The notes: a model not told the origin generated them from the sequence alone. A stretch of 10,724 nucleotides of DNA from Treponema sp. UBA1233 (GCA_002309305.1 DBWR01000038.1:16629-27352), one strand, 5' to 3'; shown: positions 1 through 7,269, numbered from the stretch's first letter. Numbers and translations are program-made.

Positions 1-111
1 GACCTTCCCGACCCAATCGAAAGCGCTCAGGACTGCATCGACCAGCTGGAAATAGCCGCTGACCTTATCAAAGAAGTAGTCCACGAACTTCAGAAGACGG
101 AGAAAAAATAA
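1..111 (+). CDS. hsdM: Type I restriction-modification methylase subunit, C-terminal end (partial)
   Basis: An open frame enters from the left edge and ends at TAA (109-111), giving 36 residues that begin DLPDPIESAQDC and end ELQKTEKK. This acidic, helical tail resembles the end of N6-adenine methylase subunits of type I restriction systems; the catalytic part lies outside the window. The assignment rests mainly on context, since a clear specificity subunit (hsdS) follows one gene later, and hsdM-hsdS order is standard. The fragment is about 49% GC, much richer than the next gene. Its stop codon shares one base with the ATG of the next gene (TAATG), so the two are probably translationally coupled. 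Another upstream gene with a helical tail cannot be excluded. Confidence 0.6.
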   Translation, partial: DLPDPIESAQDCIDQLEIAADLIKEVVHELQKTEKK

Positions 112-728
112 TGAAGAAAAGAGAAAAAAAACAAAAAATAAAGGACACAAGACCTTTTTCTCAAAGACACCCAAAATGGTATGTTTTCTTTGGTTTGATT
201 ATTCTAATTATATTAGGTATAGGTGCTTATTTCCTTATAAAATTTGTAGGTGCTGGAATTTTAAAATTTCTTGAAAAATTAATAGATGTTTCATCAAAAT
301 TAGATGCTGTTATAATAGTTGCCTTAATTACGGCTATAGTAACTATTGTTTCTGGTGTTGTATCAAAAATTGTTGATTATAAACAAAAAAGAAGAGAATA
401 TCTTTCTCAAAAACGAGAAGAACCTTATGCAGAATTTATAAATGTATATTATAAAATGCAAGAAAAAGCATCTAAAAATGAAATATATTTGCCTGATGAA
501 ATGTTTGAAGATATTCAGAAGTTTCAAAAGAAATTAATGTTATGGGGATCAAACAGAGTTGTAAAAGCTTGGATTTCATATAGAAAAAATGTTTCTCCTG
601 ATGGCTTAAATGCACTTTTTTATATGGAAAATATTTTGTATGCCATAAGAAAAGATATGGGGTATAGAAATTTAGGAAAAGGTAAATTACTTTCTATGTC
701 AATAAATGATTTTATATTACGAAAATAA
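111..728 (+). CDS. Two-helix membrane protein of unknown function inserted between hsdM and hsdS
   Basis: The 205-residue product has a strongly basic N-terminus (about residues 1-20), a hydrophobic helix at about 24-43, a second at about 65-86, and a charged, probably cytoplasmic domain from about 90 to the end. That domain contains LMLWGSNRVVKAW (142-154) and AIRKDMGYRN (178-187). I recall similar motifs in uncharacterised two-helix proteins but can name no family or function. GGAG at 99-102 is a good ribosome binding site, eight bases before the ATG, which overlaps the hsdM stop. Composition is very AT-rich, unlike the hsdM tail. Its place inside a restriction operon suggests a defence accessory role, perhaps membrane-linked, but this is inference from position only. 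Confidence 0.75.
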   Translation: MKKREKKQKIKDTRPFSQRHPKWYVFFGLIILIILGIGAYFLIKFVGAGILKFLEKLIDVSSKLDAVIIVALITAIVTIVSGVVSKIVDYKQKRREYLSQKREEPYAEFINVYYKMQEKASKNEIYLPDEMFEDIQKFQKKLMLWGSNRVVKAWISYRKNVSPDGLNALFYMENILYAIRKDMGYRNLGKGKLLSMSINDFILRK

Positions 729-747
729 TATTTTATCGAGGTTTTTT

Positions 748-1941
748 ATGGAATACAAATTACCAACCGGTTGGAAATGGTGTAAACAAAATGAAGTTTG
801 TCGTCTTACAGACGGAGAAAAGAAAAATGATGTTTCATACCCATATCTCGAAGTAAAATATTTACGTGGAAAGAAAGAAAAAGAGTTTGTTACTTCTGGA
901 AAATTCATTAAAGCGGGAACAAAAGTAATTCTCGTTGATGGAGAAAATTCCGGTGAAGTTTTTACCGTTCCAGAAGACGGTTTTATGGGAAGTACATTTA
1001 AAGCATTATCTATTCAAAATGTTGATGAAAAATATTTGCAGTTTTTTATTCAGACAAAAAAAGATTTATATAGAAATAATAAAAAAGGATCTGCAATTCC
1101 ACATTTAAATAAAGAATTATTCTTTAATATGCCGTTTCCACTTCCTCCAACACTAGCTGAACAACAACGCATCGTAAACCGCATAGAAACAATGTTCGAA
1201 AAACTAGACCAGGCTCAGGAAAAAGCACAAGCAGTGCTGGACAGCTTCGAAACCTGCAAAGCCGCCATCCTGCACAAAGCCTTCATCGGCGAACTAACCG
1301 TCAACTGGCGCAAAGAAAATGGAGTACCAGATGATTCGTGGATCTCTGTAAATATGGGAGCTTTATCAGAGTTGATTACAAAAGGTGCTTCTCCTAAATG
1401 GCAGGGAATACAATATACAGATGATACTTCTCAAACTCTATTTGTAACAAGTGAGAATGTAAGAGAAGGGTATCTTGATTTGGAAAAAGAAAAATATCTT
1501 GATAACAAGATAAATGAGATCCAAAAACGTTCCGTATTAAAAAAAGGAGATGTTTTATTAAATATTGTTGGCGCGTCAATTGGTCGCTCTGCAATATATA
1601 ATTTAGATAAATTGGCAAATACTAATCAAGCAGTATGTATTATCAGACTAAATAAAACTGTACTAGGTGACTTTATTTGTTATTTTCTGAATTCAAATAT
1701 TGCTAGGTCTTATTATGATGATAATAAAGTGGAAACTGCGAGAGCAAATATTAGTTTGGCAAATGTGTTCGATATGATAGTTGCAGTTCCAACTCTCCCC
1801 GAACAACAACAAATCGTCCGCATCCTAGACACCGTACTAGAAAAAGAATTCCGTGCCAAAGAAGCCGCTCAAACCGTCCTAGACCAAATCGCCCTGCTAA
1901 AAAAATCAATATTGGCAAGAGCGTTTAGAGGAAAAATATAA
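748..1941 (+). CDS. hsdS: Type I restriction-modification specificity subunit
   Basis: The 397-residue product is the DNA-recognition subunit that directs a type I methylase/restriction complex to a bipartite site. It shows the standard two-repeat layout: target-recognition domain 1 (about 1-130), a conserved helical spacer beginning LPPTLAEQQRIVNRIE (132-147), domain 2 (about 195-345), then a second conserved helix with LPEQQQIVRIL (350-360) and the ending ARAFRGKI. The start at 748 is preferred over the in-frame ATG at 706, which lies inside the previous gene. CGAGG at 737-741 sits six bases before 748, and MEYKLPTGWKW is a typical HsdS beginning. The conserved spacers are clearly GC-richer than the recognition domains, as expected when recognition domains are exchanged by recombination. 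The target sequence cannot be read from the protein. Confidence 0.93.
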   Translation: MEYKLPTGWKWCKQNEVCRLTDGEKKNDVSYPYLEVKYLRGKKEKEFVTSGKFIKAGTKVILVDGENSGEVFTVPEDGFMGSTFKALSIQNVDEKYLQFFIQTKKDLYRNNKKGSAIPHLNKELFFNMPFPLPPTLAEQQRIVNRIETMFEKLDQAQEKAQAVLDSFETCKAAILHKAFIGELTVNWRKENGVPDDSWISVNMGALSELITKGASPKWQGIQYTDDTSQTLFVTSENVREGYLDLEKEKYLDNKINEIQKRSVLKKGDVLLNIVGASIGRSAIYNLDKLANTNQAVCIIRLNKTVLGDFICYFLNSNIARSYYDDNKVETARANISLANVFDMIVAVPTLPEQQQIVRILDTVLEKEFRAKEAAQTVLDQIALLKKSILARAFRGKI

Positions 1942-1962
1942 GCAAAGAAAAAGGAGTAAAAA

Positions 1963-3864
1963 ATGAAAAATATAGAGAAAGATGAATTATTAAGGATAGA
2001 GAGTGCATTTAATTCAATGTTAAGAGCGGATTATCTTTCTGTTTATGATATTCCTCAGTTAGTTGAATTAGAAAGCTATTATGTAGATTTTTATCATAAT
2101 CTTACAAAAGTATTACAGAATCAAGATAATTATATAAAAGGTAGGCGAGGAACAGGAAAAACAGCACTTTTAATGCGTTCTTATTATGAATGTTATAAAA
2201 GTCTTATTGATAATAATGATACTTTGCTTGGAAATAGAAAAATATTACCGATATATATAGATTTAGCTCAATGCCAAGAAATTTTCGGAAATGCTGATAA
2301 TGATGTATTTGAGAGAACTTTTATAATAAAATTACTTGATGAAATTATACATCAATTATCAAATTTTAAATTTGCAAATAAAAGAATAATTACTTCAAAA
2401 TTAGAGACTGTAAAGGTGTTAATTACGAATGGAAATATTCTTAGCAAACAAAAAACTGCTATAACTTCATCTGAAACTTCAGAAGAAAATGGTAGTTGTG
2501 GTATAGATTTTGGCTTAGACAAAATGGAGTTTGGAGCAAAAATTGAGGGAAAATCAATAAAGAATGAAACATCAGATATTCAAGAGGTTAGAGGAACAAG
2601 TATAAGAACCCTGATAGATTGTCTTGGAGAAATAAGAACAATTTGTAAATTAAATGCCATATATATATTTATTGATGAATTATCTGATTTGAAAAATGAA
2701 CAACAACTACAGTTTTCATTATTGCTAAAAAAATTATTAGGGTCAAAAAATAATATATATTTCAAACTAGGTGTAATTACAGATAGATTTATTTTTTCAG
2801 AAAGTATTAGAACGGGAAGGGATATTTTTCCTATTTCGTTGGATCTTTCTGATTTTATTGATACTTATGGAGGTGTTAAGAAAGCATTAAATGAATTACA
2901 AAATTTCGTTGAAGAAATTATTGATAAACGACTTCATTCATATGGATGCCATAATACTGTTGATGATATTATTCCAACAAACCACAAACAGATACTCGAA
3001 CGCATAAATGTACAATCATTAGGAGTTCCACGGACTTTGGGATTGATACTTACAAAATCATTTTCTCAAGCTCAAATGAAAGATGAACCAATTATAGGTA
3101 TTAAAGAAATAAATATAGGAATAAAAGAAACTAGAAAAACATATTTTTCTCAATTTAGTGGAGCAGTAGCTGGAAAATACATTCCAGCCTTTTATATGGA
3201 TATGTGGAATAGCATACTGCAAAAAGCAGTAAAAGAGAAACAAAAATTTGCAGACAGACCTGCAAGTCACTTTCTTATTGATCCCATAAGAAAGAAATAT
3301 TTAAATATTTTATGTGAAAATTTTCTGATTCATTTATTAGAAGATAATAGAGCGTCAAAATATGGAGGAAATTATACATTATATTCTATCGATTATGATA
3401 TATGCCAAGAAAAAAATATAAAATATGCTACAGAAAAAGATGAATTTACAGCAGTTAGATTTATTTATAATGATGTATTAACTCCATTTGATGCGTATTT
3501 TTCCTCAGAACAATTAAAAAGTTATCGTTGTCCAAAATGTAAGAAAATATATCCTGAACAAGAATTAATAAAAATGAAAGTAAAACGGTGTTTTGAATGT
3601 GATGAAATTATGGAAGAAATAATTCATAAACCAGTCGAATTTTCATATGGAAATTTAACAGAAATTGAAATTAAGATTTTGGGATGTATTGCTGAATTGT
3701 CAAAATCGCATGCTCTTTCCGCGTCAGAGATTGCAAATTCTGTCGGATGTTCACATCAAAAAGTCTCAAAGTATTTAAATTCGAATGTTCTATCTGATAA
3801 AGTTTTTATTATATATTCGGATGGGCATAATTTATATTATGGAAAAGGAGAAGTTGAAAAATAA
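1963..3864 (+). CDS. ORC/Cdc6-like AAA ATPase with Zn ribbon and C-terminal winged helix
   Basis: The 633-residue product has a Walker A motif GRRGTGKT (60-67), a Walker B motif IFIDEL (235-240) and a sensor-2-like GVPRTLG (355-361), the arrangement of ORC/Cdc6-type and STAND-like AAA ATPases. An apparent insertion at about 140-210 separates Walker A from Walker B. A four-Cys zinc ribbon follows (CPKC 523-526, CFEC 543-546), then a helix-turn-helix/winged-helix segment at about 565-625 (SASEIANSVGCSHQKVSKYL, 586-605). This suggests an ATP-dependent switch that binds DNA or a partner. AAGGAG lies just before the ATG, 21 bases after hsdS, so it is probably cotranscribed with hsdS. No transmembrane helix is visible. 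A defence role is inferred from context; the exact family is not recognised with certainty. Confidence 0.8.
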   Translation: MKNIEKDELLRIESAFNSMLRADYLSVYDIPQLVELESYYVDFYHNLTKVLQNQDNYIKGRRGTGKTALLMRSYYECYKSLIDNNDTLLGNRKILPIYIDLAQCQEIFGNADNDVFERTFIIKLLDEIIHQLSNFKFANKRIITSKLETVKVLITNGNILSKQKTAITSSETSEENGSCGIDFGLDKMEFGAKIEGKSIKNETSDIQEVRGTSIRTLIDCLGEIRTICKLNAIYIFIDELSDLKNEQQLQFSLLLKKLLGSKNNIYFKLGVITDRFIFSESIRTGRDIFPISLDLSDFIDTYGGVKKALNELQNFVEEIIDKRLHSYGCHNTVDDIIPTNHKQILERINVQSLGVPRTLGLILTKSFSQAQMKDEPIIGIKEINIGIKETRKTYFSQFSGAVAGKYIPAFYMDMWNSILQKAVKEKQKFADRPASHFLIDPIRKKYLNILCENFLIHLLEDNRASKYGGNYTLYSIDYDICQEKNIKYATEKDEFTAVRFIYNDVLTPFDAYFSSEQLKSYRCPKCKKIYPEQELIKMKVKRCFECDEIMEEIIHKPVEFSYGNLTEIEIKILGCIAELSKSHALSASEIANSVGCSHQKVSKYLNSNVLSDKVFIIYSDGHNLYYGKGEVEK

Positions 3865-3869
3865 ATATT

Positions 3870-3917
3870 ATGCCCGAAAAATACAGCGTACACGACTACA
3901 CAGTCGAACAAATCTAA
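3870..3917 (+). pseudogene. Relic of the 5' end of a DUF262 (GmrSD-like) gene
   Basis: A 15-codon frame reads MPEKYSVHDYTVEQI and then stops. From memory, this closely resembles the first residues of DUF262 proteins, which usually continue with a segment ending in an IPEIQRPFVW-type motif. That continuation is absent here, and the ribosome binding site of the next gene follows almost at once. The stretch has 20 G/C in 48 bases, richer than the very AT-rich genes on both sides, matching the composition of the hsdM tail. It could be a deletion scar left when the nuclease gene replaced a DUF262 gene, or a short translated leader. No strong ribosome binding site of its own is seen. Confidence 0.45.
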
Positions 3918-3936
3918 TTCTTTAGGAGAAAAATAA

Positions 3937-4848
3937 ATGAAATATTATTTTCTTCAAATAAAAGAAGGGCCTCATGGTGGGCCTTTTCATGATTGTGTTA
4001 ATAAATGGATATCTGCAGGTTATGCGGCTGTATTTACAAAAGATCCGCTGGGTAAAATACAGAATGGAACAGCTTCTTTGGATGTTGTAAATTTTATTCA
4101 TACATTTAATACAAAAGAAAATGATGATTCGGTTTTAGTTTCAATTGGAACTGCAGAGGATGGCATAGATTATATATTCATTTACAAAAAAGCAGGAAAG
4201 CTTGAAGAGATTTCTTCTTTATCTGTTAATCAAGATTATTATAAAAATTGTAATTATGTAGACAGGGCTATCGGATTTAAAATTGAATTGATAAAAAAAA
4301 TAAAAGTTGTAGATTGTCCATTAGTCCTTGCTACAATAAAATCTTGTACACGCCTTACAATGGGAACTTTTAAAAGCATAGAAGATCCTAAAAATCCAGA
4401 ATCTCATTTAAATTCATATTTTGGAAACATAAAGGCCATAGAATATATTTGTAATGATAAAAAGAAAAAAGTAAAGGTTGATAGTTTTGATGAATACCTG
4501 GAATGTCTGTCGCCAATAGAATTTGAAACGTTAATTGCGAAATTGAAAGAAGAAGATGGTTATTTTGTCCCTGCTTACAAGGGCGGAATGTTAAAGGATT
4601 ATGATTTAATCTGTAAAAAAGATAAAATACAGGAAAACTTACAGATTAAATTAAATCTTTCAAAAGCAACCTATAATAAATATAAAAACAAAAACCTGAG
4701 TATTTATTGTGTTTCAAAAGACAAAAAAATCAAGGATCCTCAAATAAAGATTTATGATTCCAATGATATTCTAAATCTTATTCAAAAAACTGAGAAAACA
4801 AAAGAATGGCTTGAACAAACTTTAGATTGGGTAGATTATAAGTTTTAA
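3937..4848 (+). CDS. Probable Mrr-like PD-(D/E)xK nuclease with an uncharacterised, possibly PUA-like N-terminal domain
   Basis: The 303-residue product appears to have two parts. The C-terminal part (about 188-300) begins LSPIEFETLIAKLKEEDGY (191-209) and continues to DYDLI (221-225) and LQIKLN (235-240). This order of a helix with FE, a GY strand, a catalytic Asp and a QxK pair matches Mrr-type restriction endonucleases, with D223, Q236 and K238 as likely active-site residues. The N-terminal part (about 1-170) is mixed beta/alpha and may be a PUA/EVE-like reader of modified bases, but this is weakly supported. AGGAG lies ahead of the ATG. The gene follows the ATPase after 72 bases and probably works with it. 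A modification-dependent nuclease is the favoured guess; cleavage activity is not proven. Confidence 0.65.
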   Translation: MKYYFLQIKEGPHGGPFHDCVNKWISAGYAAVFTKDPLGKIQNGTASLDVVNFIHTFNTKENDDSVLVSIGTAEDGIDYIFIYKKAGKLEEISSLSVNQDYYKNCNYVDRAIGFKIELIKKIKVVDCPLVLATIKSCTRLTMGTFKSIEDPKNPESHLNSYFGNIKAIEYICNDKKKKVKVDSFDEYLECLSPIEFETLIAKLKEEDGYFVPAYKGGMLKDYDLICKKDKIQENLQIKLNLSKATYNKYKNKNLSIYCVSKDKKIKDPQIKIYDSNDILNLIQKTEKTKEWLEQTLDWVDYKF

Positions 4849-4867
4849 TAAAGGTTGTTTTATAATC
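4834..4867. terminator. AT-rich inverted repeat between convergent genes (weak bidirectional terminator candidate)
   Basis: GATTATAA (4834-4841) and TTATAATC (4860-4867) are perfect inverted copies separated by 18 bases, spanning the junction between the convergent nuclease and esterase genes. The position suits a shared terminator, but the stem is only eight pairs, almost all A-T, and the loop is long. It may therefore be chance in AT-rich DNA. Confidence 0.25.
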
Positions 4868-5941
4868 CTAATCCCCCAATCCCTTCAAATATTCCGTGAA
4901 CTCCCTGGCACAGCGGGTTTGTGTGGCTTCTGAGGGATGAAAGTCGGAGCCGAAGCCTTCTTCTGGGGTTTGGGACTTAAAGCTGTAGGTGCTTATGTTT
5001 GTGTCGCCTGTCTGGCTGGTGTATTCCTGGGCAGCCTTTTGCATGAAGGGAATCAGACGGTTGCCTCCTGTCATCATTCCCAGTGCGAGTACGATTTTGG
5101 CCTGGGGGTTATAGCTCCGGACTGTCCTGATGAAGTCGACGTAGCAGGAAACGTATTCATTCTGCCTTTGGATGTCGTCCTGGGTGTAACTGTCGTCGTT
5201 GGTTCCCAGGTTGATTACGACAATCTGCGGTTGGAAGCGGGAGAAATCCCATTCGTAATCCCTGAACATGTCGCCGTTCCAGCAGAAGCAGAATTTCTTG
5301 TAGTGGGGCGGAACAAGCTGAATCGTGTTTATGTTTCCGTCATTCGTCCAGCCTGAAACTACTCCAAAGCCGCTAAAGCTTACCAGGCTCCAGTCAGCGT
5401 CAAGGTTTTTTGCCGTAAGACATGCGTATGCCTTGCTTGCGTCCTCGGTCCTTGTGGTAAAGAGCTCTTCCGCACTTTTCCCTTCCACACCGTATCCGCA
5501 GGTAATGCTGTCGCCTATGAATTCAATCTTGAGTTTTTTTGCAGGGGTGGGTGAGATGGAGGCATCGTCATCGGTAATCATTTCCCTTACGCCCAGGAAT
5601 GATTGCGTTCCTTCCGACAGTTTGAGCAATTGAACGGTTGCATCACGGGCGGAATCCCCCTTGAACACGACAAGGGTTTTCTGAGCCTCATCCATGCATT
5701 CATCCTGAACCAGTACGCCGTCAACATATAGGGCATATCGGGCCTGGTTCATCTCCGGTTTTCCGTCCGACTGTCGGGTGGGGTGTGCCGTGGAATCGCC
5801 TGTCAGTGCAATCGACATTTCCTTTGCGTGCACCCTGCATTCAAATCCGCTTGCCGACATGATGAGCCAGCGCGTTCCGTCATTGTCCAGGGTCCTTCCC
5901 TGTAGCTTTACCGTCTTTTCCGTAACCTGCCATTTCTTCAT
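4868..5941 (-). CDS. SGNH/GDSL carbohydrate esterase, CE2-like
   Basis: The 357-residue product has an N-terminal beta-rich domain (about 1-125) followed by an SGNH hydrolase domain, the layout of CE2 acetyl esterases that remove acetyl groups from plant polysaccharide fragments. The GDS nucleophile motif is IGDSIT with Ser145. The Asn block is NLGTND (N248), and the catalytic His lies in DFHPS (D333, H335). No signal peptide is seen, so it may act in the cytoplasm on imported acetylated sugars. The frame extends upstream to a TTG at 5977 and an ATG at 5953. The ATG at 5941 is chosen because the product then begins MKKWQVTEK, just ahead of the beta domain, with a G-rich stretch before it; the start is uncertain. 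It is divergent from the hydrolase-GH32 pair. Confidence 0.85.
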   Translation of the reverse strand: MKKWQVTEKTVKLQGRTLDNDGTRWLIMSASGFECRVHAKEMSIALTGDSTAHPTRQSDGKPEMNQARYALYVDGVLVQDECMDEAQKTLVVFKGDSARDATVQLLKLSEGTQSFLGVREMITDDDASISPTPAKKLKIEFIGDSITCGYGVEGKSAEELFTTRTEDASKAYACLTAKNLDADWSLVSFSGFGVVSGWTNDGNINTIQLVPPHYKKFCFCWNGDMFRDYEWDFSRFQPQIVVINLGTNDDSYTQDDIQRQNEYVSCYVDFIRTVRSYNPQAKIVLALGMMTGGNRLIPFMQKAAQEYTSQTGDTNISTYSFKSQTPEEGFGSDFHPSEATQTRCAREFTEYLKGLGD

Positions 5942-5948
5942 GCCCCCA

Positions 5949-5977
5949 AGCATACCACTGTCCCAAATCCTCGTCAA
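5949..5977 (-). promoter_or_regulatory. Candidate sigma70-type promoter of the SGNH esterase
   Basis: On the minus strand TTGACG (5977-5972), a 17-base spacer and TATGCT (5954-5949) form a good match to -35 and -10 elements. Transcription would begin close to the ATG at 5941, implying a leaderless or nearly leaderless message. It overlaps the alternative starts at 5977 and 5953; if it is used, those starts are excluded. Confidence 0.35.
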
Positions 5978-5987
5978 TCAAAATTCA

Positions 5988-6016
5988 TTGAAATCAAAAT
6001 CCGTTAATGATACAAT
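5988..6016 (+). promoter_or_regulatory. Sigma70-type promoter of the hydrolase-GH32 operon
   Basis: TTGAAA (5988-5993) and TACAAT (6011-6016) are separated by exactly 17 bases. The predicted start near 6023 leaves only about ten bases of leader, which still includes GAGGA (6023-6027) as the ribosome binding site for the ATG at 6033. It shares the short intergenic region with the divergent esterase. Confidence 0.55.
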
Positions 6017-6032
6017 GGGGTAGAGGAACAAT

Positions 6033-7265
6033 ATGAAGGCTAAAATTAAGTGCACAAAATTTTCATGCAAACGTGACAGTCTTACCATCCGTGGTTTTTC
6101 TTTTTTGAATAAGCTGAATGAAGTCGAATCGGGCAAGGGGAAAAAGCTCAAGCCCATCATCATCAGCCATGCGTATATGAGGACGCATAAAAGTACGGAT
6201 TCTTATGCAAGGGTTTTGGCTGGATTGGGATATGCCGCTTTTACCTTTGACTTTTGCGGTGGTTCGGCAGATTCCAAGAGCGATGGCAAGACAACCGAAA
6301 TGTCCCTGCTCACGGAAGTCCAGGATTTGAAGTCTGTTGTTGAGCATGTGTGTTCCCTTGATTATGTTGATACAAACGAGCTTGTGCTTATGGGGCTTGG
6401 CATGGGAGGATTGGTCACATCCCTTTTTGTTTCAAGGGTAAAGCCCGACATTAAGAAAATCATTCTGCTTTATCCGACCTTTAGTATTCCGGAAGAAGCC
6501 AGGGAGGGTAAGCTTCTTGCGGCAAGTTTTGATCCCAAAAATCCACCGGAAATTTTTGTGTGTGGCCCAATGAAAATCGGACGGCAGTTTGTGGAGGATG
6601 CCCAAAGCATAGATGTCATAAAGGAACTGGAGAATTATTCCGGGGCCGTTGGAATCATCCATGGTGACAAGGATTTCATGGTGAACACCCAGTATTCAAA
6701 AGATGCAATTCAAATCTTCAAGCAGGGAACAAAGGATAAAAAAGATGTCCTCAACAAGCAGCTTTTCATCATCAGTGGAGGAGATCACGGTTTTAACAGG
6801 ATGCACGAATATTACACGATGAACATAGTTGACCAAATCCTCCAGAACCGTTTCCAGCTGATGGAAATTACAGTTAACTTGAAGGATAACAAAGTCAGCA
6901 AGGAAAATGGAATCAAGACGGAAGAGGCAACCTTTAGTGGCAAGGCACAGGGAGAATATTTTAGCGGAAAGATTCAGGAAGGGGCAAAAAATCTTGAGCA
7001 GTGGAAGGGAAGGAAACCTGTTTCTCTAAGTTCAAGCTATGTGATAAAGGGACTAGATTATACTGGACAAAGGGTAAGGATAGACATCAGCAACAGCAGC
7101 ACAGACGGCAAAAACTGGCAGCAGGAGATTACCACAGACTCCAGGGCACTCAAACTTTTGGGAATCGAAAAGAATGCACGCATGGTCATGGAATACAGGA
7201 ATTCAGGACCATACATGAGGCTTTTCCTGGATTTGGACGGTGTTCAATTCATGGAAGAAAAATGA
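6033..7265 (+). CDS. Alpha/beta hydrolase-fold protein with C-terminal DUF3237-like domain; nucleophile Ser replaced by Gly
   Basis: Residues about 40-275 form an alpha/beta hydrolase domain. Strand IIISHAY (42-48) carries the oxyanion region, the nucleophile elbow reads GLGMGG (121-126), HGDKD (210-214) supplies the likely acid Asp214, and GGDHGFN (249-255) supplies His252. The elbow normally reads GxSxG, but the central position here is Gly123 (codon GGC at 6399-6401), one base from a Ser AGC codon. Residues about 296-403 resemble a DUF3237 beta-barrel (SGKAQGEYFSGKI, then SSYVIKGLDYTG and ITTDSRALKLL). No signal peptide is seen. GAGGA precedes the ATG, and the GH32 gene begins four bases after the stop, so the two form an operon. 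The protein is either catalytically altered or inactive; a binding or regulatory role is possible. Confidence 0.82.
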   Translation: MKAKIKCTKFSCKRDSLTIRGFSFLNKLNEVESGKGKKLKPIIISHAYMRTHKSTDSYARVLAGLGYAAFTFDFCGGSADSKSDGKTTEMSLLTEVQDLKSVVEHVCSLDYVDTNELVLMGLGMGGLVTSLFVSRVKPDIKKIILLYPTFSIPEEAREGKLLAASFDPKNPPEIFVCGPMKIGRQFVEDAQSIDVIKELENYSGAVGIIHGDKDFMVNTQYSKDAIQIFKQGTKDKKDVLNKQLFIISGGDHGFNRMHEYYTMNIVDQILQNRFQLMEITVNLKDNKVSKENGIKTEEATFSGKAQGEYFSGKIQEGAKNLEQWKGRKPVSLSSSYVIKGLDYTGQRVRIDISNSSTDGKNWQQEITTDSRALKLLGIEKNARMVMEYRNSGPYMRLFLDLDGVQFMEEK

Positions 7266-7269
7266 ACTG

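Noticed and set aside
706..747. In-frame upstream ATG that would extend hsdS by 14 residues
   Set aside because: It lies inside the preceding gene and the added residues are not HsdS-like; the start at 748 has a ribosome binding site at the right distance.
3960..3991. Hairpin-like AAGGGCC...GGGCCTTTTC at the start of the nuclease gene, resembling a terminator
   Set aside because: It is imperfect (one G-G mismatch), lies within coding sequence, and is explained by the GPHGGP residues encoded there.
4937..5356. 139-codon plus-strand open frame
   Set aside because: It is antisense to the SGNH esterase, whose catalytic motifs are complete, and the product resembles nothing.
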